64,000 bases of DNA from Microbacterium proteolyticum (GCF_029639405.1 NZ_CP121274.1:2666001-2730000); one strand, 5' to 3'. Positions 22,230 to 32,830 are shown, numbered from the stretch's first letter. Notes: generated from the sequence alone by a model not told the origin. Numbers and translations are program-made.

Positions 22230-24521
22230 GTGGACGACGCCGACGAGCTGACGACAGCACGGACGCCGGAGGACGGTATCGACAGCAGCGCCACGGGCGA
22301 CGATGCCGGGGAGCCGGTCGCTGAGATCAGCTACGACGAACAGCGCTATCCGGCCCGCCCTCGACGTCTGCGTCCGCGCGAGCAGTTCCGGGGTGGCACG
22401 CTGCGGCGCTTCCTCACGGATCCCCGTAATGCGAACGGCGCAAATCCGTCGTACGTCGAATGGCTCGTGCGGCAGTCGATGCTGAAGGATGCCGACGTGC
22501 TGAGCCGACAGTTGTCGGGGCAGCCCTCGATGTGGCGGAACCCCTATGCGCGCCCCGACGCGCGTCGCGCGATCGAGTCCACCGACGTGTGGTTCACGGC
22601 CTACCCGATCTCGCTCATGGCGCGCCCGGGGGAGTCCTTCCTCGACGCTCTGGGCGACGAGGCGCTGTGGGAGGCGTTCGAGTGGGTCGGGATCAACGGC
22701 ATCCATACCGGTCCGGTCAAGCGCGCGGGTGGAATCAGCGGGTGGCAGGAGACGCCCAGCGTCGACGGACACTTCGACCGCATCAGCACGCAGATCGACC
22801 CGGAATTCGGTGACGAGAACGCCTTCCGTCGCATCGCCGACATGGCCGACGCGCACGGCGGAAGCGTGATCGACGACATCGTGCCGGGACACACCGGCAA
22901 GGGCGCCGACTTCCGGCTGGCGGAGATGGCCTACAAGGACTACCCCGGGATCTACCACATGGTCGAGATTCCGCGCGAGGACTGGGGGCTCTTGCCCGAG
23001 GTGCCCGCGGGCCGCGACTCGGTCAACCTCGACGCCGAGACGGAGCGCGAGCTCAGCGCCCGGGGCTACATCATCGGCGAGCTCCAGCGCGTCATCTTCT
23101 TCACTCCCGGGGTCAAGGAGACGAACTGGAGTGCCACCGCGCCCGTTGTCGGCACGGACGGACTCGAGCGCCGCTGGGTGTACCTCCACTACTTCAAGGA
23201 GGGTCAGCCCTCGATCAACTGGCTGGACCCCACCTTCGCCGGTATGCGCCTGGTGATCGGTGACGCGCTCCACTCACTGGGCGATCTCGGCACCAGCGCG
23301 CTGCGCCTGGACGCGAACGGGTTCCTCGGCGTCGAGAAGAGCGCGGAGGGGCTGCCGGCGTGGTCGGAGGGCCACCCGCTCTCGCACGCCGCGAACCACA
23401 TCATCGCGGGCATGGTGCGCAAGGTCGGCGGCTTCACGTTCCAGGAGCTGAACCTGACGATGGAGGACATCCGGGACACCGGAGCCGTCGGGGCCGATCT
23501 GTCGTACGACTTCGTGACGCGCCCCGGGTACCACCACGCCCTCGCGACGGCGAACACCGAGTTCCTGCGGCTCGCGCTCACGACGGCGCTCGAGACCGGC
23601 GTCGAGCCCGTGCAACTGGTCCACGGCATGCAGAACCACGACGAGCTGACGTACGAGCTGGTGCACTGGGCCACGACGCACCGCGACACCGTCTACCCGT
23701 TCCGCCACGGCGAGTCGACCGGCGGGGAGATCGCGGAGACCGTGCGGGCCGAACTCACGCAGGCCCTCACCGTCGACGCCGACTACAACCTCGTCTTCAC
23801 GCAGAACGGCATCGCCTGCACGACGGCGTCCCTGATCGCCGCGACGCAGGGCAAGGCCACCCTCGACGACATCACCGAAGCCGACGTCCCCGCGATCCGC
23901 GACGCTCACCTGCTGCTGGCGAAGTACAACTCGTGGCAGCCCGGTGTCTTCGCGCTCTCGGGGTGGGACCTCACCGGGTCGCTCACCGTTCCCGCCGACG
24001 AGGTGCGTCACCTGATCTCCTCCGGTGACACCCGGTGGATCGAGCGCGGAGCGCACGATCTGCTCGACGTGGCACCCGATGCGTCCACTTCCGCCTCGGG
24101 GATGCCTCGCGCGCGGTCGCTCTACGGATCGCTCGCCCGGCAGCAGGCCGATCCCGACTCCTTCCTCGCCGGTCTCCGCGACATCCTGCGGATCCGCAGC
24201 GAGAACGAGATCGCCGTGGCATCCCAGGTCGACATCCCGCAGGTCGGGCACCCCAGCATGCTCGTGATGGTGCACCGGCTGGACGGCGGCGACCGCCGCC
24301 TCGAGGATGCGCCGCTGCAGATCACCGTGCTCAACTTCTCCGGCGAGAGCATCGAGGGCACGGTGCGTTCGGAGTGGCTCGTTCCTCAGAGCACAGCCGT
24401 GGATGCCGCGACGGGCGACGTCGTCGGCCGGGTCGATGAGCTGCAGAGCTTCGCGCTCGAGCTGGGCCCGTACGCCGGGCTCTTCCTCCGGCTGCAGGGG
24501 CCCGACACCGTGGAGGACTAG
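22230..24521 (+). CDS. GH13 alpha-amylase family protein, trehalose-synthase-like
   Basis: A 763-residue protein. An acidic, unstructured N-terminus (about 1-35) leads into a GH13 barrel. Catalytic features are SALRLDANGF (nucleophile Asp361), FTFQEL (acid/base Glu406) and MQNHDEL (transition-state Asp471). NHDEL is typical of maltose alpha-glucosyltransferase (TreS) and related GH13 enzymes. The barrel contains an unusual DIVPGHTGKGADF segment near 216-228 where most amylases have the DxVxNH motif, so the +1/-1 site may be atypical. The C-terminal 90 residues form a beta domain. I chose the GTG at 22230 because GAGGAGG lies six to seven bases ahead; the in-frame ATG 15 bases upstream lacks one. 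It is not linked to treYZ or maltokinase genes here, so trehalose synthesis is only a plausible role. Confidence 0.75.
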   Translation: MDDADELTTARTPEDGIDSSATGDDAGEPVAEISYDEQRYPARPRRLRPREQFRGGTLRRFLTDPRNANGANPSYVEWLVRQSMLKDADVLSRQLSGQPSMWRNPYARPDARRAIESTDVWFTAYPISLMARPGESFLDALGDEALWEAFEWVGINGIHTGPVKRAGGISGWQETPSVDGHFDRISTQIDPEFGDENAFRRIADMADAHGGSVIDDIVPGHTGKGADFRLAEMAYKDYPGIYHMVEIPREDWGLLPEVPAGRDSVNLDAETERELSARGYIIGELQRVIFFTPGVKETNWSATAPVVGTDGLERRWVYLHYFKEGQPSINWLDPTFAGMRLVIGDALHSLGDLGTSALRLDANGFLGVEKSAEGLPAWSEGHPLSHAANHIIAGMVRKVGGFTFQELNLTMEDIRDTGAVGADLSYDFVTRPGYHHALATANTEFLRLALTTALETGVEPVQLVHGMQNHDELTYELVHWATTHRDTVYPFRHGESTGGEIAETVRAELTQALTVDADYNLVFTQNGIACTTASLIAATQGKATLDDITEADVPAIRDAHLLLAKYNSWQPGVFALSGWDLTGSLTVPADEVRHLISSGDTRWIERGAHDLLDVAPDASTSASGMPRARSLYGSLARQQADPDSFLAGLRDILRIRSENEIAVASQVDIPQVGHPSMLVMVHRLDGGDRRLEDAPLQITVLNFSGESIEGTVRSEWLVPQSTAVDAATGDVVGRVDELQSFALELGPYAGLFLRLQGPDTVED

Positions 24522-24530
24522 CGGACGGTC

Positions 24531-24553
24531 GTGTCGGAGGTCGTGCGTACGCT
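24531..24553 (+). promoter_or_regulatory. PafBC-like (RecA-independent) DNA-damage promoter of the GIY-YIG gene
   Basis: GTGTCGGAG (24531-24539), eight bases, then TACGCT (24548-24553). The mycobacterial RecA-independent damage promoter bound through PafBC is TTGTCRGTG-N8-TANNNT; seven of nine positions match and the spacing is exact. The same form lies before uvrB and uvrA. Confidence 0.6.
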
Positions 24554-24560
24554 TCGGCGT

Positions 24561-25115
24561 GTGAACGAATCGGTCCGATGTCTCGTGCCCGGATGCGGCG
24601 ACGCCGTCGCGCCGGACGCGCCGCTCGGTCTGTGCGGTGAGCACCTGATGACCGCGGCGGAGTGGGTCGGCCGCCGTGACGGCGTCGCCGATGTCCTGCC
24701 CACGCCGTGTCTCCTCTGCGGCTCACGGTTGGGTGTCCGCTGGCCGAGCGGCTGGCTGTGCGCCGTGTGCGAATGGCGGCACGGCGAGCCCGTGGACGGC
24801 GAGCTGCCCCCGCCCCGGGTCGACGTGGTCTACTACCTGCGTTTCCGTGATCGCGTGAAGATCGGTACGAGCGCCCGGCCGCGGCAGCGTCTGCGGGCGA
24901 TCCGTCACGACGAGCTCCTCGCATTCGAACGGGGCGACCGGTCGGTGGAAAAGCGGCGCCATGCGCAGTTCGCCGCGGAGCGGTTCGGCGGATCGGAGTG
25001 GTTCGCCCGCACCGACGTCCTCGACGCCCACATCGCCGCCCTCTCCGACGGCGTGGACGATCCCTGGGACCTGTTCGCGCGGTGGACGAGCGAGGCCTTC
25101 GCGCGGCAGGGCTGA
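24561..25115 (+). CDS. Zinc-binding GIY-YIG (T5orf172/MUG113-type) domain protein
   Basis: A 184-residue protein. Two metal-binding clusters come first: C7-x4-C12-x12-C25-xx-H28 and C50-xx-C53-x13-C67-xx-C70. A small nuclease-like domain follows: VVYYLRF near 89-95 (replacing GIY), VKIGTS at 99-104 (replacing YIG), arginines 108/110, then EKRRHAQF (130-137) and GSEWF (144-148), the ending seen in T5orf172 and MUG113 GIY-YIG proteins. A DNA-processing or nicking role is plausible; activity is not proven. The start at GTG 24561 is preferred over GTG 24531 because the latter is part of the promoter motif and TACGCT stands seven bases ahead (leaderless). The promoter suggests induction by DNA damage. 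Confidence 0.75.
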   Translation: MNESVRCLVPGCGDAVAPDAPLGLCGEHLMTAAEWVGRRDGVADVLPTPCLLCGSRLGVRWPSGWLCAVCEWRHGEPVDGELPPPRVDVVYYLRFRDRVKIGTSARPRQRLRAIRHDELLAFERGDRSVEKRRHAQFAAERFGGSEWFARTDVLDAHIAALSDGVDDPWDLFARWTSEAFARQG

Positions 25116-25186
25116 GCGGCCGCGCGTCACAGGGGACTCAAAGCCCGCGGTCCTAGCGTGATGTCCCCAGCCACAGGGAGGCACTC

Positions 25187-25864
25187 ATGGGTTTCCTCGA
25201 TCGACTCTTCGGCGGCGGCGAGGACCAGCGTCGCCCGTCGTCGATCCCGACGTCGTCGGCATCCGGGTCCGCGAGCGGTACCCGCGACGCCGAGGGGCGC
25301 TACGCCCCGCCGCCCCCGCCCGGCGCCGCCGGCCCGGCATCCGGCCCCGCGGGCGACGACGCACAGGCGCTGGAGCGGTATCGCTACCTCCTGCGGACGG
25401 CGCCCCCCGAAACCGTCGAGCAGGTCCACGCCGAGGCGTTCGCCCGGCTGACGCCCGGCCAGAGGCAGCAGGTCCTGCACGAGCTCTCCTCCGGGCTCCC
25501 GGCGTCGGAACGACCGGTCGGCGACGACCCGGCCTCGCTGGCCCGCGCGGCGACACGGGCGGAGTACACGCGCCCGGGGTTCATGGAGCGCACGTTCGGT
25601 GGACGCTCCTTCGGTGGCGGTGGCGGTGGGGGAGCACCGGGGTTCGGGTCGATGCTCGGCGCCTCGATGCTCGGCACGATCGGCGGATACGTGATCGGGT
25701 CCGCGCTGGTCGGAGCGTTGTTCGACCCGGGATACGCCGCCGGCTTCGAGGACGGGGTGGCGGCCGACAGCGGCGATACGGCATCCTTCGACGATCCGGG
25801 TGCATCCGACGTCGGGGGATTCGGGGATTTCGGCGGGGATTTCGGCGGAGACTTCGGATTCTGA
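25187..25864 (+). CDS. Hypothetical protein with glycine-rich tail
   Basis: A 225-residue protein, not recognised. Residues 20-55 are Ser/Pro/Ala-rich. Residues 60-105 form a compact helical segment, ALERYRYLL ... LTPGQRQQVLHELS, that resembles a small helical repeat seen in other actinobacterial hypothetical proteins. Residues 140-152 are glycine-rich, 155-180 hydrophobic (one possible membrane segment), and the tail is an acidic Gly/Phe/Asp repeat ending GDFGGDFGF. CAGGGAGG lies seven bases before the ATG, and TAGCGT (25154-25159) is a likely -10. The low-complexity tail suggests a surface or phase-forming role, which cannot be shown from sequence. Confidence 0.65.
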   Translation: MGFLDRLFGGGEDQRRPSSIPTSSASGSASGTRDAEGRYAPPPPPGAAGPASGPAGDDAQALERYRYLLRTAPPETVEQVHAEAFARLTPGQRQQVLHELSSGLPASERPVGDDPASLARAATRAEYTRPGFMERTFGGRSFGGGGGGGAPGFGSMLGASMLGTIGGYVIGSALVGALFDPGYAAGFEDGVAADSGDTASFDDPGASDVGGFGDFGGDFGGDFGF

Positions 25865-25975
25865 CGCCGCAGCCGCGGGCCGTCCCGCCGCGCGCTCGGG
25901 GGCGGAGGGTCGACTCCTCCCGCGTGCCGCGTGGGGGCCGCGCGTGCGGGGGTCCCGCGCGCTAGGGTCGAGGCC

Positions 25976-27607
25976 ATGTCCGGCCCGTCGCCGAGCGAGC
26001 GGCTCGGTCTCCACCGCAGCCTGCTGACCAGTCAGCTGCTGCAGGCGGCCGCCACGGTACTCGCGGCCGTGGCGACACTCGTCCTCGGGCAGATCGAGGA
26101 CGTGACGCTGTTCGTGGCGGGTGCCGGGATGATCTTCGTGTGCGCGGGGATCGTCGTCCTCTCGCCCCGGGATGATCTGCCGTCGTGGCTGATCCTCGTC
26201 GCGCCGGTCGTCGACGTCGCCGCGATCGGGCTCATGCGCGAGAGCGCCCCGGTTGCGGGCATCGGACTGCTTTGGGCCTTCCCGGCCATCTGGATCGGCT
26301 CGGCCTTCGGGGTTCGCGGGGTCGTGGGCGTGACGGCGACCGTGGCGGCCATCATCGCCTATCAGGCATTCGACGGGTCGCAGCGCGTCGCGGCGTCGAC
26401 CTTCGTGCTCCCGTTCACGCTCGCCGCGCTGGCGACGATGTCGCACTTCGCAGCCAGGCGGACCCGGGCGCAGCGAGCCCTGCTCGAGAAGCAGTCGGCG
26501 GAGCTGCGGCGTTCGCTCGAGCGATCGCGTCGGCAGGAGGACCTGGTCACCGAAGTGCTCGACGCGGTCGACTTCGGCGTCATCCGCATCACCGCGCAGG
26601 GCGAGTACTCGGTGAGCAACGAGGCGCACGCGCGGTTGCAGGCCGGCGCCGGATCACTCGGCCCCGCGCCGGCGGTGTACGCCGCAGACGGCATCACCCC
26701 GCTCGTCGCGAGCGAGACGCCGTTCGCGCGCGCTCGCGCCGGGGAGGCATTCGAGGGGGAGCTCGTGTGGTTCGGGATGCCGGGCGACGACCGCCGCGCT
26801 CTGAACGTGACGGCGCGGCATCTCCCCGCGCGCGACGGCGTCGGTGCGGGCACCGTCGTCGTCTCGCGCGATGTGACGGCCGAGGAACTGGCGCTCCGAG
26901 CCCGCGAGGACCTGGTGGCGAGCGTCTCGCACGAGCTGCGCACGCCCCTCACCTCGATCATCGGCTACCTCGAACTCGCCCTCGACGACGATGCCCTGGC
27001 GGGCGCGACGCGTGAGCAACTGGAGATCGCCGAGCGCAACGCCACGCGTCTTCGCGAACTCGTGGCCGACATCCTCGCGATGTCGGCGGCCTCCCGGCAC
27101 GGGGTCGGGTTCGCGCTCGAACCGGCCGCGACCGACGTCGCCGACATCGTCGCGGGTGCCGTCACCTCGGTGGCGCCGCGCGCGGCGGCGCACGGCATCC
27201 GGGTGGACGCCTCCGGTGTGCGTTCGTGCCCGGCCGTCGTCGACGCGCACCGTCTGCGGCAGGTCGTCGACAATCTCCTGTCCAACGCCGTGAAGTACAA
27301 CACCAGCGGCGGGGTCGTGCTCGTCTCCGTCGAGCGCGAGGCCGACACGGTCCTCATCACGGTCGCCGACGACGGGCCCGGAATCTCGCCGAGCGAGCAA
27401 GGGCGCATCTTCGAGCGGTTCTTCCGCGCGGACACCGTGCGCAACTCCAGCATCCACGGCAGCGGCCTGGGCCTGGCGATCAGCCGGGACATCGCGCGTG
27501 CCCACGGCGGCGACATCACGCTGACGACCGAGCCCGGGGCAGGGTCGGTCTTCACCGTGCATCTTCCGCAGAAGGAAGGAGCGGCGTCATGGTCTTCGAC
27601 GTCCTGA
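25976..27607 (+). CDS. Membrane sensor histidine kinase
   Basis: A 543-residue protein. About five or six membrane segments lie between residues 15 and 155, without a large extracellular loop, suggesting that it senses membrane state. Residues 165-190 are a coiled linker and 190-305 a PAS-like domain. The kinase core has SVSHELRTP (phospho-acceptor His319), an N box NLLSNAVKYN, a G1 box DDGPGIS, an F box ERFFRA and a G2 box GSGLGLAIS. TAGGGT (25963-25968) lies seven bases before the ATG, so it is probably leaderless. It overlaps the degenerate GGDEF gene by 19 bases; the convergent stand-alone receiver at 28764-29141 is its most likely partner. Confidence 0.9.
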   Translation: MSGPSPSERLGLHRSLLTSQLLQAAATVLAAVATLVLGQIEDVTLFVAGAGMIFVCAGIVVLSPRDDLPSWLILVAPVVDVAAIGLMRESAPVAGIGLLWAFPAIWIGSAFGVRGVVGVTATVAAIIAYQAFDGSQRVAASTFVLPFTLAALATMSHFAARRTRAQRALLEKQSAELRRSLERSRRQEDLVTEVLDAVDFGVIRITAQGEYSVSNEAHARLQAGAGSLGPAPAVYAADGITPLVASETPFARARAGEAFEGELVWFGMPGDDRRALNVTARHLPARDGVGAGTVVVSRDVTAEELALRAREDLVASVSHELRTPLTSIIGYLELALDDDALAGATREQLEIAERNATRLRELVADILAMSAASRHGVGFALEPAATDVADIVAGAVTSVAPRAAAHGIRVDASGVRSCPAVVDAHRLRQVVDNLLSNAVKYNTSGGVVLVSVEREADTVLITVADDGPGISPSEQGRIFERFFRADTVRNSSIHGSGLGLAISRDIARAHGGDITLTTEPGAGSVFTVHLPQKEGAASWSSTS

Positions 27608-28752
27608 GCCTGCAGACGGCCTCGTCCCTGGTCATCCTGGTGTCGGCCGTGCTGTACCTGCTCGACACCCTCATGCTGCGCGACGCTCTCCCGGGGCGGC
27701 TCTGGGCGACGGCATTCCTCGCCGGGGTCTTCTCCGCGGTGTGCTATCTGGTGTGGGTCTCCGTGCCCGGGGCGTTCGTCGCCCTCGCCCTCGGCAACGG
27801 GGCGTTCGTCGCGGCGACGGCGTTCATCTGGCTCGGCAGTGTGGCCTTCAACGGGCGACCGCTGCGGATCCCGCTCATCATCACCGCGGTCGGTCTCGTC
27901 ATCGTCGTGGTGCTCGCCCTCGTCGACGGGCCTTCGGCGGGCGACTGGGCGGGAGCGGTGCCCCTGTTCCTCGCCAATGCGCTGTTCGCCGTGCTCGGGG
28001 CGATCGAGACGCGACGCGGCGCCATCGGACGACGATGGAGCGCGGCGGCTCTGACGACGATCCTGGCCATCGAGGCCGCCTGGTTCTTCGTCCGCACGAT
28101 CGTGTTCGTGTCCCAGGGGCCGGACAGCCCGGTATTCCTGACCTACTTCGGCACCAGCGTCTCCGCCTTCCTCACGATGTCCCTCGTGGTGGCCGCTGTC
28201 GTGGTCACCTCCGTCCTGCGCACGAGCGAATCCGCCCTGCGCGGCAACCCCGAGACGCGCCAGCTCATCGTCGACCGCAACGGAGTCCTGCTCCGCGAGT
28301 CGTTCGGTGCGGTCCTCACCATCCTCGTGGCGCGCGCCCGAGCAGCCGGAGAGGACCTGTGCGTCATCGGCATCCGGGTGGACGATCTGCGGCGGGTGGC
28401 CACCGCCTTCGGTCCCGAGGAGGCGGAGGAGATGGCGCGGGCGTTCCGCGGCTCCGTGCGGCGGCACGCCCCGACGATGGCACTCGTGGGGGAGACGGAC
28501 GCGACGGGCCTCTCGGTCGCCTTCTCGACGACGGGGGCCACCGACCATCGACGGATCGTCCGTGTGCTTCACGAGCGGCTCGTCGCCGATCTCTCGGACC
28601 TCGGGACCTCCGTCGTGCCGGTGGTGGGGATCGGCGTGGCGCTCGCCTCGGTCGACGGCGCGGACGGTCCGACCCTCGTCGACCGAGCGGATGCGAACGC
28701 GAGCCACGCCGCGTCGACGGGCGAGCAGCCGTTCGGCCTCGCGACCGACTGA
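27589..28752 (+). CDS. Membrane protein with degenerate GGDEF domain
   Basis: A 387-residue protein. Six or so membrane segments occupy residues 10-208. The cytoplasmic part (about 220-385) has the fold pattern of a diguanylate cyclase, with FGAVLTILVARARAAGEDLCVIGIRVDDL (GGDEF-type alpha1/beta1, 239-267) and LVGETDATGLSVAF, where GETDA (301-305) replaces GGDEF. The altered signature suggests no cyclase activity, but GTP or c-di-GMP binding or signalling through the fold remains possible. It overlaps the histidine kinase gene by 19 bases, so the two are made together. Confidence 0.65.
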   Translation: MVFDVLSLQTASSLVILVSAVLYLLDTLMLRDALPGRLWATAFLAGVFSAVCYLVWVSVPGAFVALALGNGAFVAATAFIWLGSVAFNGRPLRIPLIITAVGLVIVVVLALVDGPSAGDWAGAVPLFLANALFAVLGAIETRRGAIGRRWSAAALTTILAIEAAWFFVRTIVFVSQGPDSPVFLTYFGTSVSAFLTMSLVVAAVVVTSVLRTSESALRGNPETRQLIVDRNGVLLRESFGAVLTILVARARAAGEDLCVIGIRVDDLRRVATAFGPEEAEEMARAFRGSVRRHAPTMALVGETDATGLSVAFSTTGATDHRRIVRVLHERLVADLSDLGTSVVPVVGIGVALASVDGADGPTLVDRADANASHAASTGEQPFGLATD

Positions 28753-28763
28753 GGGCGGGGCGA

Positions 28764-29141
28764 TCAGTCCTCGTCGTCCGCGGCCACGAGGGCGTGCACA
28801 CGGGCGCGGAGCTCACGAGGACGGAACGGCTTCGTGAGGTAGTCGTCGGCGCCGGCCTCACGCGCGAGCCGTTCTTCCGTGGCATCCACTCGGGCGCTCA
28901 CCATCAGGATGCGCGTCGTGCTGAACTCCCGGATGCGCCGAGCCGTCTCGAAACCGTCGAGTCCGGGCATGCTGACGTCCAGCGTGGTGACCGCGGGGTC
29001 GGTGCGTCGGACCGTCTCGATGCCGGTGAGACCGTCGACGGCGGTGTGCACGACGAAGCCCACCGGTTCGAGGGTCGCCGTGAGCAGCGATCGGATGTCG
29101 ACGTCGTCCTCGATGACGACCACGACGTTCGGATTCGGCAT
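28764..29141 (-). CDS. Stand-alone response-regulator receiver
   Basis: A 125-residue CheY-like protein with no output domain. Acidic residues E11/D12/D13, phospho-acceptor D55 (TLDVSMPG), S82 and K104 (LTKPF) are all in place. It is encoded convergently, 11 bases from the end of the GGDEF gene. A longer open frame exists upstream, but ATG 29139-29141 begins exactly at the domain edge. It may relay a phosphate from the neighbouring kinase to an unlinked protein or bind a partner directly. Confidence 0.85.
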   Translation of the reverse strand: MPNPNVVVVIEDDVDIRSLLTATLEPVGFVVHTAVDGLTGIETVRRTDPAVTTLDVSMPGLDGFETARRIREFSTTRILMVSARVDATEERLAREAGADDYLTKPFRPRELRARVHALVAADDED

Positions 29142-29251
29142 GATGACACTCTCGCCAACCGGTCGGAGGGCGCGGATGCGGCCTTGATCGAATGGTAGAC
29201 CACCCCGGATGGCACCGGACCCGGGCGTGGCGGCTGTGGCATCCTCGAGGG

Positions 29252-29851
29252 GTGACCCTCCTCGCGCTGACCGGCGGAATCGCGTCCGGAAAGTCCACGA
29301 TCTCCCGGATTCTCGCCGAGAAGGGCGCGGTGATCGTGGATGCGGATGCGATCGTCCGCGAGGTGCAGGCGCCCGGTTCGCCGGTGCTCGCCGCGATCGC
29401 CGCGGAGTTCGGACCCGAGGTGCTGCGGCCCGACGGATCGCTCGACCGGCCCGCGCTGGGAGCACGCGTCTTCGGTCATCCCGAGCGGCTCGCCGCGCTG
29501 AATGCGCTGGTGCACCCCGCGGTGCGGGAGGAGTCGCAGCGGCGATTCCGCGCGGCGCTCTCCGCCGATCCCGGCGCCCTGGTCGTCTACGACGTCCCGC
29601 TCCTCGCGGAATCCCGCGGGACCGGCGAATGGGACCTCGTCGTCGTGGCCCACGCTCCGGCCGAGCTGCGCGTGCGGCGGCTCGTCGATCATCGCGGCCT
29701 CTCCGAGGCGGAGGCCCGCGCCCGGGTCGCCGCCCAGGCCGGTGACGACGAACGATTGGCGCTCGCGGACGTCGTGATCGACACGGCCGGCGACATGGAT
29801 GCCACGCGACGCCAGGTCGACGAGCTGTGGGACCGCGTCTCGCGGGACTGA
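29252..29851 (+). CDS. coaE: Dephospho-CoA kinase
   Basis: A 199-residue protein, the usual length, catalysing the last step of CoA synthesis (ATP-dependent 3'-phosphorylation of dephospho-CoA). It begins MTLLALTGGIASGKST, with the P-loop GGIASGKS at 8-15; DADAIVREV near 30 and YDVPLLAES near 110 are CoaE signatures. The start is GTG 29252, with GAGGG just ahead. It lies before uvrB, as in many actinobacteria. Confidence 0.95.
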   Translation: MTLLALTGGIASGKSTISRILAEKGAVIVDADAIVREVQAPGSPVLAAIAAEFGPEVLRPDGSLDRPALGARVFGHPERLAALNALVHPAVREESQRRFRAALSADPGALVVYDVPLLAESRGTGEWDLVVVAHAPAELRVRRLVDHRGLSEAEARARVAAQAGDDERLALADVVIDTAGDMDATRRQVDELWDRVSRD

Positions 29852-29966
29852 GCCGCCACGGTCCCGCTCCCGGGCGGCGATCCCCTCGGAGAGTCGACGA
29901 ACGCGTCGCCGGGCGTCGGTCCGTCGAGCACCCCGCTCGCGCATGGCGAACAGCACGCCGGCCCCG

Positions 29967-29989
29967 ATGTCGGAGGCCCCGCCTACGCT
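29967..29989 (+). promoter_or_regulatory. PafBC-like DNA-damage promoter of uvrB
   Basis: ATGTCGGAG (29967-29975), eight bases, TACGCT (29984-29989), six bases, ATG. The wider block CCGATGTCGGAGG (29964-29976) is identical to that before uvrA and stands the same 20 bases from the start codon. Confidence 0.65.
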
Positions 29990-29995
29990 GGAATC

Positions 29996-32065
<2,070 letters not shown>

Positions 32066-32099
32066 GCGGCCGACGGCGGGGGAGCGACGGGACGCGATC

Positions 32100-32522
32100 A
32101 TGGAGCAGAGGATCTCGTTGATCACCCTCGGCGTCGCCGATCTTCGACGATCGGTCGCCTTCTACGAGCGCCTCGGCTGGCGACGGTCGCCGAGTTCGGT
32201 CGAAGGGGAGGTCGCCTTCTTCGATCTGGGGGGCATGGTCCTCGGGTTGTGGTCGCGGGAGAAGCTCGCGGCCGACTCGACCGTGACCGACGGGCGCGGA
32301 TGGGGCGGCGTGACCCTGGCCCACAACGTGCGCGAGCCCGACGAGGTGGATGCCGTCCTGACGGAGGCCGTGGCTGCCGGTGCGACGCTCGGCCGGCCGG
32401 GCGCCCCGACGGAGTGGGGCGGTTACTCGGGCGTCTTCGTCGATCCGGACGGTCATCCGTGGGAGATCGCGGTCAACCCGGGGTGGCCGCTCGATTCCGA
32501 TGGAGGACCGCGGCTGCCGTGA
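32100..32522 (+). CDS. VOC (glyoxalase/bleomycin-resistance) family protein
   Basis: A 140-residue protein of two beta-alpha-beta-beta-beta units. The opening ISLITLGVADLRRSVAFYERLGW and the closing YSGVFVDPDGHPWEIA are typical of the family; the final E could bind a metal. Substrate and activity cannot be told from sequence. It follows uvrB by 34 bases with no promoter seen, so it may be co-transcribed. Confidence 0.8.
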   Translation: MEQRISLITLGVADLRRSVAFYERLGWRRSPSSVEGEVAFFDLGGMVLGLWSREKLAADSTVTDGRGWGGVTLAHNVREPDEVDAVLTEAVAAGATLGRPGAPTEWGGYSGVFVDPDGHPWEIAVNPGWPLDSDGGPRLP

Positions 32523-32563
32523 CGCGACATCGAGCCCGGTGACGAACGCGGCCCCACGGCCGC

Positions 32564-32599
32564 GCAGCCGTCACGGGCAGTGCAGCCGTCACGGGCAGT
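32564..32599. repeat. Tandem duplication of an 18-bp unit
   Basis: GCAGCCGTCACGGGCAGT occurs twice in direct succession (32564-32581 and 32582-32599). The second copy contains the stop codon of the minus-strand small gene, so the duplication is at its 3' border. Confidence 0.85.
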
Positions 32600-32825
32600 G
32601 CAGGAGTGGCTTCACGCCCGACCGGTCGACGCTGTGCTCGGACATCGGATGACCGCACAGGGGGCACGGGCGTCCGGTGCGCACCGGTTCGGGCGTCGTC
32701 TCGTACGGGCCGACCGAGGCGGGTCCGGCGACGCGGATCAGGCGTGTGTTGATGTACTGGTACCACCCGCCGGCGGCCCGCACGCGTTCGCGCAGCGGGG
32801 GCCGGTCGGCATCCTTTTGTGCCAT
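32589..32825 (-). CDS. Small cysteine/histidine-rich protein divergent from OhrR-like regulator
   Basis: A 78-residue protein, not recognised. The first half (AGGWYQYINTRLIRVAGPA) is basic with aromatic residues; the tail has C54-xx-C57-x-H59, H64, H76 and C77, a possible small zinc site or redox-reactive group. I chose ATG 32823-32825, because TACACT on the minus strand (32833-32838) lies seven bases ahead, the leaderless spacing used across this window; the alternative ATG six bases upstream would leave one base. That -10 element is inside the operator TTAGTGTACTAA, so the divergent OhrR-like protein probably represses it. Confidence 0.6.
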   Translation of the reverse strand: MAQKDADRPPLRERVRAAGGWYQYINTRLIRVAGPASVGPYETTPEPVRTGRPCPLCGHPMSEHSVDRSGVKPLLHCP

Positions 32826-32830
32826 GATCA

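Noticed and set aside
32564..32599. An attachment site or mobile-element scar (18-bp direct repeat)
   Set aside because: The copies are directly adjacent, with no integrase, terminal repeats or composition change; simple tandem duplication explains it.
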